From Flavobacteriales bacterium (lineage in GTDB: Bacteria > Bacteroidota > Bacteroidia > CAIKAF01), in assembly GCA_022402535.1 (NCBI GenBank), contig JAKRSD010000001.1:1-62002 (forward strand): DNA of 62,002 nt. Reading direction: 5' to 3'. Made by a program: the position numbers and the translations under genes. A model generated the notes under the pieces. The model searched no databases and was not told where the DNA came from. It saw nothing but the letters and a program-made list of their open reading frames with translations. Positions 25,681-34,521 of the stretch are shown piece by piece. Numbering within the stretch: the first letter of the stretch is position 1; each line of letters starts with the position of its first letter.

Positions 25681-26840
25681 GCCTGAGTGTGCTGAATGCA
25701 TTTAAACGGACCGTTGTACATGACGGCTATGCAGTGGTTGCAGGTATCGCAGGAACTATGTACCATTTTTTCTTCCAGAATGCGGTTTACAAAATCCGGA
25801 TCGCGGATTAACGCCCTCGCTATGGCTACGGCATCAAATCCTTCGTGCATGGCTTCTTCAATATTTTCTTTGGATAAAATGCCGCCTACATACACCAACG
25901 GCATCTTGAGGTTTTTACGGAAAATGCGGGCATCTTCCATGAAGTAATTTTCCTTGAATGGTACATCCGGAATCAACAGATTGCCAAAGAGGCGCACAAA
26001 CAGACCCATCAGCGGGTTATTCATTCCGCGGGCCAGGGTTTTCAAAGGCATTTTGCCGCGCATCACATACATGGGGGCTTTGCTCACATACCCTCCACTC
26101 AGCACCAGCGCATGGGCACCCAGTTCCTGAATTTTTTGGGCCACCTGCAAGGATTCTTCCATTTCCACGCCTCCTTTGAATCCGTCACGCAGATTCATTT
26201 TCACCAGCACGGCTGTTTTATCCTGAGCGGCTTCCATCACTTTAGTAAGCACCTTTTCCAGAAAACGCATTCGGTTTTCGAGCGAACCTCCATATTCGTC
26301 TTTCCTTTTGTTGATATGCGGCGATAAAAACTGACTGATCAGATAGCCGTGTCCTGCATGAATTTCCACGGCATCAAAACCGGCTTCCCTTGCCAGAAGT
26401 ACCGCGTTTCCAAAATCAGTGGCCACCTGCTCAATCTCTTTATGGCTCATTTTTTTGGGAAATGAAGGCGCATATAAATTGATATGGGTGGAAGCGCTCA
26501 GCGGTCGGCTGCCGATAACCGAACGTTTGGCCATATTGCCACAATGTCCGAGTTGGATGGAAGCGGCCGCATTTTCGGCATGAATGGCATCGGTGAGTTT
26601 TTTTAATTCCGGAAGAATTTCGCGGCGCATCCAGAGCTGATGCGGAAACGAAAGTCCGCTTTTACACACGGCGGCATAAGCCACGGTGGTCATGCCAATT
26701 CCTCCGCGGGCTACCGAAGTGTGGTATTGAATAAGTTCATCGGTTACGCCGTGGTTCCGGCTCATACCTTCGAATGCCGCTGCGCGAATGGTGCGGTTTC
26801 TGAGCCTGAGCGGACCGATTTGTACGGGTTGTTCAAACAT
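25677..26840 (-). CDS. NADH:flavin oxidoreductase, Old Yellow Enzyme family, with C-terminal Cys cluster
   Basis: 387 residues forming an FMN TIM barrel. Recognisable parts are the N-terminal IGPLRLRNRTIRAA, the active-site HAGHGYLISQFLSP with its catalytic His pair, NKRKDEYGGSLENRMRF, and the C-terminal VAIARALIRDP phosphate site. The last 20 residues carry CDTCNHC plus one further Cys (CxxCxxC-x11-C), similar to the [4Fe-4S] ligands of 2-enoate/2,4-dienoyl-CoA reductases, although the protein lacks their extra NAD domain. It is translationally coupled to the SDR. It probably reduces activated C=C bonds. Confidence 0.85.
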   Translation of the reverse strand: MFEQPVQIGPLRLRNRTIRAAAFEGMSRNHGVTDELIQYHTSVARGGIGMTTVAYAAVCKSGLSFPHQLWMRREILPELKKLTDAIHAENAAASIQLGHCGNMAKRSVIGSRPLSASTHINLYAPSFPKKMSHKEIEQVATDFGNAVLLAREAGFDAVEIHAGHGYLISQFLSPHINKRKDEYGGSLENRMRFLEKVLTKVMEAAQDKTAVLVKMNLRDGFKGGVEMEESLQVAQKIQELGAHALVLSGGYVSKAPMYVMRGKMPLKTLARGMNNPLMGLFVRLFGNLLIPDVPFKENYFMEDARIFRKNLKMPLVYVGGILSKENIEEAMHEGFDAVAIARALIRDPDFVNRILEEKMVHSSCDTCNHCIAVMYNGPFKCIQHTQA

Positions 26841-26927
26841 GGGATAAATGTAAAATTAATATACTTCCGAAACTGAAATTCTTTCTTAGGGACGGGGTAA
26901 TAAATTCCCTTTTTACATGCATTGTGT

Positions 26928-26935
26928 TACCTTTG
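26928..26935 (+). promoter_or_regulatory. -7 promoter box before the conserved unknown gene
   Basis: TACCTTTG matches TAnnTTTG exactly and ends seven bases before the ATG at 26942, implying an almost leaderless transcript. It argues against the upstream TTG at 26924. Confidence 0.5.
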
Positions 26936-26941
26936 CACTCC

Positions 26942-28384
26942 ATGAGTACTGCTGAAAATCAAACCCCTGAAAGAGAAATATTGTCTACCGCCCGAAAAGC
27001 GCTCCGTGTAAATCTGGACCCTGCATTTTATGGTTCTTTTGCCGAAATCGGAGCAGGGCAGGATGTGGCGAACATCTTTTTTGAAGCAGGGGGGGCAAGT
27101 CAGACAGTGGCCAAAACCATGAGTGCTTACGATATGGCATTCAGCGATAGTATTTATGGGGTAGAAGCAGACGGGCGTTATGTGTCGCAAAGTCGGGTAA
27201 TTAAAATGCTCGACCACGAATACGACCTGTTAGAAGAGCGTTTGCCCGAACGTAAAAAGGATACCTGCTTTTTTGCATTTGCTAATACGGTAGCTACCAT
27301 CAATTTTCATAAAACCAGACCCGGTCACGGATGGCTCGGATGCCGTTTTCAATGTTCACCCGAAACTGAACCCAATGAACTGGTGATTCACGTCAGGCTC
27401 AAAGAGCCCGAAAAACTCCTTCAGCATAAAACCCTGGGCGTGGTGGGAACCAACCTGATTTATGCCTGTCGTTTTCTGCGCGAAGATCCGTTGGCGATTA
27501 TGCTTTCGTTGATGGATAATCTGTCGTGGGATAAACTTGAGGTGGATTATTTCAGCCTGACGGGACCTGATTTTGAGCATGTGGACAACCGGCTTATGAG
27601 TCTGAAAATGGTAAAACACGGCCTTACCGATGCCACCATGTTTCTGCCTGACGGGGATATGATTCAGCCGGCCGATTTACTCTATAAAAAGAATGTACTG
27701 GTGCTACGCAGCCGTTTTAAACCGATTACCCTCACCGGTATCGATATGCTGAAAAATGCCATCCGGGATTTCACTTCAGAACCTGATGTAAACCCCGACG
27801 AAACGGTGGTGGTAAGCGAATTGTCGCTCAATCACCTGAGAATGACGGACCGCGAAATAGATGAACGCGATTTTCTGGATAGAGCAGATACCTTATGCGC
27901 TTTGGGCCATACGGTAATGATTTCTCAATTCAAAGAATACCATATTCTTTCGAAATACATTACCCGTTTTTATACCCGCAAAAAAGTGGGACTGGTGCTT
28001 GGTTTGCCCAATCTTACCGGATTATTCGACGAAAAAGTTTACGATGCCTTGCCGGGAGGGATTTTAGAAGCCATGTCGCGAATGTTCACCAATCAGGTAA
28101 AAATGTATGTATATCCGATGCTCGGTGAAAACGGTCAAATTTTGAAACTCAAAGATTTTGATTGCCCAGAAGGGGTGAAACCCTTGTTTGACTACCTGAT
28201 ACAAAACAACAAAATGGCCGACATCGCTAACTTTAATCCGGATGTGTTGGGCATTTTTGCCGATGATGTGCTCAGGATGATTCATGAGGGAAATCCCGAA
28301 TGGGAAAAATTTGTTCCGGTGTATGTGGCCAATATCATTAAGGAGAAGCATATTTTCGGCTACACGGATAAGGTAAATAATTAA
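26942..28384 (+). CDS. conserved Bacteroidota protein of unknown function (often mis-named in databases)
   Basis: 480 residues, starting at ATG 26942. The sequence is cytosolic-looking, with no signal peptide. Highly conserved-looking blocks include GSFAEIGAGQDVANIFFEAG, KTMSAYDMAFSDSIYG and HDHE-like YDLLEERL near the N terminus, GHGWLGCRFQ in the middle, and NFNPDVLGIF near the C terminus. I recall similar sequences labelled as TonB receptor or NMN adenylyltransferase in databases, but neither fold is apparent: there is no signal peptide or barrel, and no HxGH nucleotidyltransferase motif. I do not assign a function. It stands alone on the plus strand. Confidence 0.75.
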   Translation: MSTAENQTPEREILSTARKALRVNLDPAFYGSFAEIGAGQDVANIFFEAGGASQTVAKTMSAYDMAFSDSIYGVEADGRYVSQSRVIKMLDHEYDLLEERLPERKKDTCFFAFANTVATINFHKTRPGHGWLGCRFQCSPETEPNELVIHVRLKEPEKLLQHKTLGVVGTNLIYACRFLREDPLAIMLSLMDNLSWDKLEVDYFSLTGPDFEHVDNRLMSLKMVKHGLTDATMFLPDGDMIQPADLLYKKNVLVLRSRFKPITLTGIDMLKNAIRDFTSEPDVNPDETVVVSELSLNHLRMTDREIDERDFLDRADTLCALGHTVMISQFKEYHILSKYITRFYTRKKVGLVLGLPNLTGLFDEKVYDALPGGILEAMSRMFTNQVKMYVYPMLGENGQILKLKDFDCPEGVKPLFDYLIQNNKMADIANFNPDVLGIFADDVLRMIHEGNPEWEKFVPVYVANIIKEKHIFGYTDKVNN

Positions 28385-28409
28385 TAAAACGCATTTAGGG
28401 ACAGAGTTA

Positions 28410-28417
28410 TACCTTTG
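28410..28417 (+). promoter_or_regulatory. -7 promoter box of the small zinc-ribbon gene
   Basis: TACCTTTG, exact TAnnTTTG match, 29 bases before the ATG at 28447. The ATG at 28431 is out of frame. Confidence 0.45.
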
Positions 28418-28446
28418 TGGTTACCAAACCATGAAACACATTGTGT

Positions 28447-28764
28447 ATGAACGCGGAATCTGAAACAAAATCGGTCCCGGAAAATCAATCCGAAAAAAAA
28501 TGTGCATCCTGCGGAAAATGGACCCGATGGTCTCGTCAGCAGGATGATGTTTGTGAGCATTGCGGCGCCGAATTGTCTACCCATTTAAAAGAAAAAGAAG
28601 CCCGTGCCGAAAGAATGAAAAGCTATCCCAAAGGCCTTTTTCCGGTGAAAGAACATGACGCCGTCCTCATAAAAATGGGTAAGTATAGTATCAACACCAT
28701 CCATGTGATTTTCACGGCAATCGTGAGTTTTATTGTATGGTTCATAACCTTTGTGGTAACCTGA
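28447..28764 (+). CDS. zinc-ribbon membrane protein, unknown function
   Basis: 105 residues. A zinc ribbon is visible as CASC (residues ~20-23) and CEHC (~35-38) with CxxC spacing on both sides. A basic linker and one C-terminal transmembrane helix (IHVIFTAIVSFIVWFITFVV) follow. The ribbon would face the cytosol. The gene overlaps the next one by 28 bases. I do not know the family. Confidence 0.7.
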   Translation: MNAESETKSVPENQSEKKCASCGKWTRWSRQQDDVCEHCGAELSTHLKEKEARAERMKSYPKGLFPVKEHDAVLIKMGKYSINTIHVIFTAIVSFIVWFITFVVT

Positions 28765-29144
28765 AAAAGTCAATTGCCTACCTGTTATATGGCCTATTGG
28801 CCTTGTTATATATTCTGCATCAGGCGACCATAAAATTTGATGTGTTTATATCCTCTTGGGTTCACGGATATTTAGATGACTTTTTGGCGCTTCCTTTAAT
28901 TTTATTTTCAATTTTGTTGCTGTTCAGAATGGTTATTTTCAAAGGAAAAAACTACACCATTCCATACATGTATATTATTCTCACCTGGGCTTTTTTTTCA
29001 GTCTATTTCGAAGTGTGGTTGCCCCTAAAAAACAATGCTTTCACTGCCGATCCATGGGATATGTTGGCATACGGAGCAGGGGGAATCCTGTTTGTGCTGA
29101 TGCAGAAACCCTTTGAGAAAACGAATGTTCGAGAGCAAAATTAA
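28737..29144 (+). CDS. small multi-pass membrane protein
   Basis: 135 residues with four hydrophobic segments (LLYGLLALLYILHQ; LALPLILFSILLLFRMV; PYMYIILTWAFFSVYFEVWL; DMLAYGAGGILFVLMQK). It resembles a family of short Bacteroidota membrane proteins sometimes labelled magnesium citrate secondary transporter; that label rests on weak evidence. The ATG at 28737 lies within the end of the zinc-ribbon gene, so translation may be coupled. Confidence 0.65.
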   Translation: MVHNLCGNLKKSIAYLLYGLLALLYILHQATIKFDVFISSWVHGYLDDFLALPLILFSILLLFRMVIFKGKNYTIPYMYIILTWAFFSVYFEVWLPLKNNAFTADPWDMLAYGAGGILFVLMQKPFEKTNVREQN

Positions 29145-29178
29145 CGGTGTCTTAACCCCATTCTTTCGGTCTTAAAAA

Positions 29179-29186
29179 TAGATTTG
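29179..29186 (+). promoter_or_regulatory. -7 promoter box
   Basis: TAGATTTG, exact TAnnTTTG match, 13 bases before the ATG at 29200. Confidence 0.45.
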
Positions 29187-29199
29187 TAAAAAATGACCG

Positions 29200-29808
29200 A
29201 TGAGTACACCGAAAAAAATCCTCGTTTTCATGGTTCTCTGCGTTTGGGGAACCCTCTCTGTGTTTACTTTAATTCATCATAAACCTTTTGAAAATGGCGG
29301 AGAAACCGAAACAATGTTTCATACTTTACAAGTGGAAAATGGTTTGGCCACTTTTGAAATATTCAGAAATGGGCAAAACTTTCCTGAAGTAGATTTTCGA
29401 TTTCCTGCCGGCAGTTTCCAATTTTCCGTTCCCGAAGCAGCGGGTTATTCGGGCGTAAGAGGATTAGCGCCATTGCATGAAAACCGTTTGGCGTTGTCTT
29501 TTATTATTCCTCATAAGCCTGATACTTTGGTTATTATTTCTCCCAATACCATCCACATTACAGAATATGCCCTGGCGCTTAATGCTGAAGGGAATTGTGT
29601 GGCTCACTTAGCGCCCAACACTTCAGATGAAGTAGATTTAGTAATAAGCGATTTGGACGGCAGATGGGAAAACCGCACACCTTTGCCGGGCTTGAATCCC
29701 TCTAGCCTGAAATCCTTATCCATTTTTTCTGCATACTTTGAAAACGAATATTTTCATTTGAATACTCCCTACGGAAGCATAAGAAAACAGTACATATCCC
29801 CTGTTTAG
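29200..29808 (+). CDS. membrane-anchored or secreted hypothetical protein
   Basis: 202 residues beginning with a hydrophobic segment (KILVFMVLCVWGTLSVFTLI) that acts as a signal peptide or anchor. The rest is soluble and beta-rich with no recognisable motif. Its stop at 29808 is only two bases before an inverted repeat that precedes the heme-uptake genes. Function unknown. Confidence 0.65.
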   Translation: MSTPKKILVFMVLCVWGTLSVFTLIHHKPFENGGETETMFHTLQVENGLATFEIFRNGQNFPEVDFRFPAGSFQFSVPEAAGYSGVRGLAPLHENRLALSFIIPHKPDTLVIISPNTIHITEYALALNAEGNCVAHLAPNTSDEVDLVISDLDGRWENRTPLPGLNPSSLKSLSIFSAYFENEYFHLNTPYGSIRKQYISPV

Positions 29809-29810
29809 GT

Positions 29811-29826
29811 TACCTACGATTAGGTA
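29811..29826. promoter_or_regulatory. palindromic candidate operator upstream of the HmuY/TonB operon
   Basis: TACCTA (29811-29816) and TAGGTA (29821-29826) are perfect inverted repeats around CGAT, 57 bases upstream of the -7 box. No T-run follows, so it is unlikely to be a terminator. A regulator-binding site is possible but unproven. Confidence 0.35.
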
Positions 29827-29859
29827 GTATATTTACCAATAAATTACCCAAAAATGCGA

Positions 29860-29890
29860 TTGTAAGGCCTCCGGTCGCAGTATAGCTTTG
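29860..29890 (+). promoter_or_regulatory. promoter of the heme-uptake operon
   Basis: TTG (29860-29862) and TAGCTTTG (29883-29890) are separated by 20 bases, close to the Bacteroidota -33/-7 arrangement. It predicts a transcription start near 29897, about 25 bases before the ATG at 29922. Confidence 0.55.
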
Positions 29891-29921
29891 TCCCCGAATT
29901 TAATAAGTAATAATATAGAGG

Positions 29922-31214
29922 ATGAAGAAGTTTTTCTTTTTATTGATTTTGGCTTCGGCTGCTTTACAAACACAGGCGCAGAATTGGATTCCCGATTCGG
30001 TTGTGCTTGGTCCGGGGTATACTAACCGTGGTTTTTACAGTCTGGAGAATGGGAATGTGGGCTCGGTGCCTTTCAATACCCGCGACTGGATGATCGATGT
30101 AAGCGCGGTATATTCGGCTACCATTCGTATCAACGGAGGATTTTTTGCGGAGTGTTACAAATACACCGCCGATGATACAGCCGATTGGGCTACTTTGGAT
30201 ACGACAGGATTAAAAGCCGGTAACGGCTGGGTGCGTGCCCGCGACGACAGGCAATCGTTAGCTCCTTCCGCATTTGAATATGGCGAAACCGGCCATCCTA
30301 ATTACGGATGGGGAGATTATAATCAAATTACGCACGTAGTAACTGGTAACAGTCTGTTTGTTTATAAAACGGTTGGAAACGGAACCCCCAATTCTGCCCA
30401 ATGGAAAAAAATATGGATTAAAGAACTGAGTGCATCCCCCAGAGAATTTATCATCTGGGCCGCTGATTTAGACGGCGGAAATCAACAAACGATAACCATC
30501 AGTAAAGAAGGGGTTACTAATAAAAGTTTCATTTATTACAGTTTTGCTACCAACGAAGTATATAACGATGAGCCTGCCGCAAATTCGTTTGATTTAATCT
30601 TCACCAAATTCGAAGATGAATATTCATTTATGGGAGGAACTTCAATACAGGCGGTTACCGGAGTAGAAAACAACAATGGGGTTTTCGTGGCCCGTGTACA
30701 GGGCATTCCTGCCAACGACGCCGTTTATACGGATTATACTTTGGAAACGGACATTTACGGTATCGGTCATGATTGGAAAACGCTGAATATGCAGACTTTC
30801 CAGTTTGTGTTAGCTGATTCGCTCAGCTATTTTGTGCAGGATGTACCCGGCAATATCTGGCAGATCCGCTTCACCGGATTTTTGGGTACTTCTACCGGAA
30901 AATACCGTTTCGAAAAACGCAAAGTAGCTTTTGCTTCCGTGGAAGAAAGCGTAACCGTGGGTGCGTGGAATGTATTTCCAAATCCTACTTCGGATTATGC
31001 GCAGGTTGTATTCTCTGCCAAAACAGCAAGTCCTGTGCGTATTTCTTTGATTGATTTATCAGGAAAAGTACGCGTAACGGAAAACATCACTTCACAGGTG
31101 GGTATCAACCAGCACACACTTTCATTACAGGGCAAAAACCTGGCATCGGGTGTGTATGTGTTGCAAATCCATGCCGGAGAAACCGTAAAATCTACCAAAC
31201 TGGTTGTTCGATAA
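29922..31214 (+). CDS. HmuY-like protein with C-terminal T9SS type A sorting domain
   Basis: 430 residues with a signal peptide (FFFLLILASAALQTQAQ). The central part matches the HmuY lipoprotein two genes downstream: FIYYSF followed by EPAANSFDLIFTKF here against FVYFSF and EPAKNTYDLYFTHY there, then GHDWKTL and IWQIRFTGF against GYDWKSY and FWKMRFVSF. The last 80 residues are a T9SS type A domain (NVFPNPTSDYA, LASGVYVLQI, KLVVR). HmuY proteins bind heme outside the cell; this one would be exported by T9SS instead of being lipidated. Heme ligands cannot be assigned by eye. First gene of a three-gene operon. Confidence 0.75.
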   Translation: MKKFFFLLILASAALQTQAQNWIPDSVVLGPGYTNRGFYSLENGNVGSVPFNTRDWMIDVSAVYSATIRINGGFFAECYKYTADDTADWATLDTTGLKAGNGWVRARDDRQSLAPSAFEYGETGHPNYGWGDYNQITHVVTGNSLFVYKTVGNGTPNSAQWKKIWIKELSASPREFIIWAADLDGGNQQTITISKEGVTNKSFIYYSFATNEVYNDEPAANSFDLIFTKFEDEYSFMGGTSIQAVTGVENNNGVFVARVQGIPANDAVYTDYTLETDIYGIGHDWKTLNMQTFQFVLADSLSYFVQDVPGNIWQIRFTGFLGTSTGKYRFEKRKVAFASVEESVTVGAWNVFPNPTSDYAQVVFSAKTASPVRISLIDLSGKVRVTENITSQVGINQHTLSLQGKNLASGVYVLQIHAGETVKSTKLVVR

Positions 31215-31217
31215 ACA

Positions 31218-33470
31218 GTGACCGGAAGAGTATTTTCAGTGATATTTTGTTTGCTTTGGGCGGGTACTGTATCCGCTCAAAGCTTTTTGCATCTGAAAGA
31301 GGCAGAAACGGGTTCCGATTTGTTTGGAGCCCACATAAAATTTTCGGATCCTGAAAATAAAGAACGATACAAATTCGACATTTCCGATAATTCGGGAAAG
31401 GTGGAAATTCCTTTCACCGGGAAAGTAAAAATATCGGTTACGTATCTTGGGTATAAATCCATAGATACATTGTTGACGGGTGGTTCGCATACGCTTACCC
31501 TGTATCCGCTCAAAAATATTTTAAAGCCTGTAGAACTGGTTTCTGATTTTATTCCACGGGGTGAGGATGCCGTAGTACAGCAGATTACCGTGATAAACCG
31601 GGAACGGATAGAAAATCAGGGAGCTCAAAATTTGCGCGATCTGCTTACCAATAACCTCAATATCCGCATTGCCAACGATAATATTTTGGGTTCATCACTT
31701 TCTATGCAGGGCATAGGTGGCGAAAATGTAAAAATCATGATTGACGGTGTGCCCGTGATTGGCCGTTTGGATGGCAATATCGATTTGGGTCAGATCAATC
31801 TCAACAATATTGAACGGGTTGAAATCATTCAGGGTCCGGCTTCGGCGGCTTATGGAACCAATGCACTGGGCGGGATTATCAACCTTATCACCAAAAAAGA
31901 CATCACCACTACTGTGGAAGCGGGCGTTACGGGGTATTACGAAACGGTAGGAAATTATAACGTGGATGCCAATGCTTCATTCCGGGTAAAAAATCATAGC
32001 CTGCGTTTTTCGGGTGGCCGTTATTTTTTTGATGGGTTCAACAGTCAGCCCGACAGCACCCGGTTTATGCAATGGAAACCCAAACGTCAGGCCTTCGGTG
32101 ATGTGCAGTATATCTGGAAAATAAAAGAAGTTTCGCTCAGGTATTTGGGTTCTTACTTCAATGAAAAAATTGAAAACAAAGGACGTCCCCTGGCTCCTTT
32201 TGGTGTTTCGGCACGAGATAATTATTACATCACCGATAGAATTTCCAATACCCTTTCGTTTACAGGTTTCCTGAAGCCAAGGCATCATTTGGATGTTACG
32301 GCAAATTATTCGCTTTTTGTGCGTAATGTAGAAGTGATTTTTAAGGATCTGGTAACGCTTGATAAAAACCTGCTCGAAAAAAACACCGACCGCTTCAACC
32401 TGATTATGTCGCGTGGTATTTACAGCTACACGGGCGCTTCCGAGAAATTGTTGGTTCAGGCGGGTTACGATATTAATGTGGAAACCGGTACCGGTCCGCG
32501 AATTAAAACGGGTACCCAGAGTATGGGCGATTATGCCGGATTTTTATCGGCAGAATATACCGCATGGAAAAGGCTTACCCTTAAACCCAGCTTCCGATAT
32601 GGCTACAACAGCCGCTTCCGGATGCCCGTAATCCCTGCATTTGCCCTGAAAATTCAGGCACATAAATATCTCCAGCTCCGGGCGGCGTATTCCCGAGGCT
32701 TCAGAGCGCCTGATTTGAAAGAATTATATTTTGAATTTATTGATGTAAACCACAATATTGTGGGTAACGAAAACCTGAATGCAGAAACATCGCATAATGT
32801 GACGGCATCACTTACTTTTAAAATGAATAAAAAAGACTATGCCTTCAGCATAGAACCTTCAGGTTTTTATAACGATATCAATAACCGCATAACCCTGGTT
32901 TACACCGGCGATTTATCGGCTAACGGAATTCCGGTGTACACCAACCGGAACATCGGACGATTCCAAAGTACGGGAGCCAATGTGAATTTAACGTTCGCAT
33001 ATAAAGGGTTGCAGTTGAATTCCGGTTTTTCGTACACGGGAATTGCCCAAACCTTTAATAACCAAAACATACAAAACGCAGAATTCCTTTTTTATCCTGA
33101 AGTGCGTACCAACCTGACTTATACCTATACCCGTTGGAATATATCGGGAAATCTGTTTTATAAATATAACGGCACCCAACCTTTCCTTTTTACGGATGAA
33201 AATGAGGAGTTGATCCGGGGAAGTATTCAGGGTTTTCATACTTTGGATGTGGGGGTTACCAAACATTTTTTTAAAAAAGCATTGCGGATTACCGCATTGG
33301 GCAAAAACCTGCTTAACGTCAGAAATCTCTTGCAAAATGGGATTGCACCGAATGGAGGCGCACATTCTTCATCCGCCGGACCTGTTTCTGCCGCATGGGG
33401 TAGAACTTTTGCTTTGGCTGTGAGTTATAATTTCTCTTGGACAAAAAAGAAAAATGAAAAGAATCAGTAG
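31218..33470 (+). CDS. TonB-dependent receptor, probable heme (HmuR-type)
   Basis: 750 residues starting at GTG 31218, three bases after the preceding stop. A signal peptide (VFSVIFCLLWAGTVSAQ) is followed by a carboxypeptidase-regulatory-like domain (residues ~22-100), a plug domain (INRERIENQGAQNLRDLL, MIDGVPVIGRLDG, NIERVEIIQGPASAAYGTNA) and a 22-strand-type barrel. The barrel ends GRTFALAVSYNFSW with a short basic tail. The substrate is inferred from the two flanking HmuY-type genes. It transports across the outer membrane using TonB energy. Confidence 0.88.
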   Translation: MTGRVFSVIFCLLWAGTVSAQSFLHLKEAETGSDLFGAHIKFSDPENKERYKFDISDNSGKVEIPFTGKVKISVTYLGYKSIDTLLTGGSHTLTLYPLKNILKPVELVSDFIPRGEDAVVQQITVINRERIENQGAQNLRDLLTNNLNIRIANDNILGSSLSMQGIGGENVKIMIDGVPVIGRLDGNIDLGQINLNNIERVEIIQGPASAAYGTNALGGIINLITKKDITTTVEAGVTGYYETVGNYNVDANASFRVKNHSLRFSGGRYFFDGFNSQPDSTRFMQWKPKRQAFGDVQYIWKIKEVSLRYLGSYFNEKIENKGRPLAPFGVSARDNYYITDRISNTLSFTGFLKPRHHLDVTANYSLFVRNVEVIFKDLVTLDKNLLEKNTDRFNLIMSRGIYSYTGASEKLLVQAGYDINVETGTGPRIKTGTQSMGDYAGFLSAEYTAWKRLTLKPSFRYGYNSRFRMPVIPAFALKIQAHKYLQLRAAYSRGFRAPDLKELYFEFIDVNHNIVGNENLNAETSHNVTASLTFKMNKKDYAFSIEPSGFYNDINNRITLVYTGDLSANGIPVYTNRNIGRFQSTGANVNLTFAYKGLQLNSGFSYTGIAQTFNNQNIQNAEFLFYPEVRTNLTYTYTRWNISGNLFYKYNGTQPFLFTDENEELIRGSIQGFHTLDVGVTKHFFKKALRITALGKNLLNVRNLLQNGIAPNGGAHSSSAGPVSAAWGRTFALAVSYNFSWTKKKNEKNQ

Positions 33471-34446
33471 TATATATATTCTTGTTTTAGCACTGGTATT
33501 TTCCGGATGTTTTAAAGAAGACGATCCCGTGCCGCCTTATGTTTCCCCTCCGGGAGTGATTACGGCACAGGCCGAAACCAAACCCGATTATTCCATGCAG
33601 ACGTATTACGATTTGGCTACCAATTCGTTTGTGTCATCCAACCACCGCGAAGACTGGGATATTTCCTTTTTATGCCGTGTGGGTATTTCGGCCATTTATC
33701 TTAATTCTGCCAAAAGAATGCGCGTACACGATACTCAAAGCGAAGATTGGCAGGTAGCCGTAACCGTGAGTAATCCCACGTTGGAATGGAAGTTTGACGA
33801 AAGCACCGGAGAGCCTGAAAATACGGCGTTTTATGGCTTTCAGCTTAATCGTATTTATGTGTTGGATTTGGGATTATCAACATTGGGTTCGTCTTTAGGA
33901 TATCGCAAAATCCGATTCACGCAGGTAACGGAACAAACGCTTTCGTTTGAATTTGCCGATTTGTCCGGGAATAATGTGCAAGCAGGCTCTCTTACTAAAA
34001 ACAGCGATTATAACTTTGTGTACTTCAGTTTTAAAAATGGAGGACAATCCGTTTTTCCTGAACCGGCAAAAAACACTTACGACTTATACTTTACCCATTA
34101 TACCACTCGTGTTTTCTACGAAGGCAGCACAACTGAATTTGAATGGTATCTGGTGAACGGTACGTTGCTTAATCCCGATGGAGTAGCTGTTGCTGTGGAC
34201 AGTACCGATAATTTTTCGGGAATTACCTATGCGGATTTGTCCGGATTTACATTTTCAACACAGCGTGATTTTATTGGCTACGACTGGAAAAGCTACGATA
34301 TTGATGCCGGTGTTTATACCGTGCTCCTTCAAAATACCTATTTGATTCGTGATCGCAGCGGCGAATTTTGGAAAATGCGTTTTGTGAGTTTTACCAACGA
34401 TTTAGGCGAACGCGGATACCCTACATTTGAAGTGGCGAAATTTTAG
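33454..34446 (+). CDS. HmuY-family heme-binding lipoprotein
   Basis: 330 residues with a lipoprotein signal (ISSIYILVLALVFSGC, Cys at about 18). The start overlaps the receptor gene by 17 bases. It has the HmuY pattern: a Y/F-rich beta fold, FVYFSFKNG, EPAKNTYDLYFTHYTTRV, GYDWKSYDI and FWKMRFVSFTNDLGE. In Porphyromonas gingivalis HmuY captures heme and passes it to HmuR. The axial ligands here cannot be assigned without alignment. It and the first operon gene are paralogues. Confidence 0.85.
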   Translation: MKRISSIYILVLALVFSGCFKEDDPVPPYVSPPGVITAQAETKPDYSMQTYYDLATNSFVSSNHREDWDISFLCRVGISAIYLNSAKRMRVHDTQSEDWQVAVTVSNPTLEWKFDESTGEPENTAFYGFQLNRIYVLDLGLSTLGSSLGYRKIRFTQVTEQTLSFEFADLSGNNVQAGSLTKNSDYNFVYFSFKNGGQSVFPEPAKNTYDLYFTHYTTRVFYEGSTTEFEWYLVNGTLLNPDGVAVAVDSTDNFSGITYADLSGFTFSTQRDFIGYDWKSYDIDAGVYTVLLQNTYLIRDRSGEFWKMRFVSFTNDLGERGYPTFEVAKF

Positions 34447-34521
34447 CCGTTCACAACAGTCCGTTGATAGAAAGCCATAGTGCAATATATCAAAGGGCAT
34501 TGTTTTCCGTTATTTTGGGGT

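Noticed and set aside
26942-28384. TonB-dependent receptor or NMN adenylyltransferase label
   Set aside because: No signal peptide, plug or barrel, and no nucleotidyltransferase motif can be seen; the labels appear to be propagated database errors.
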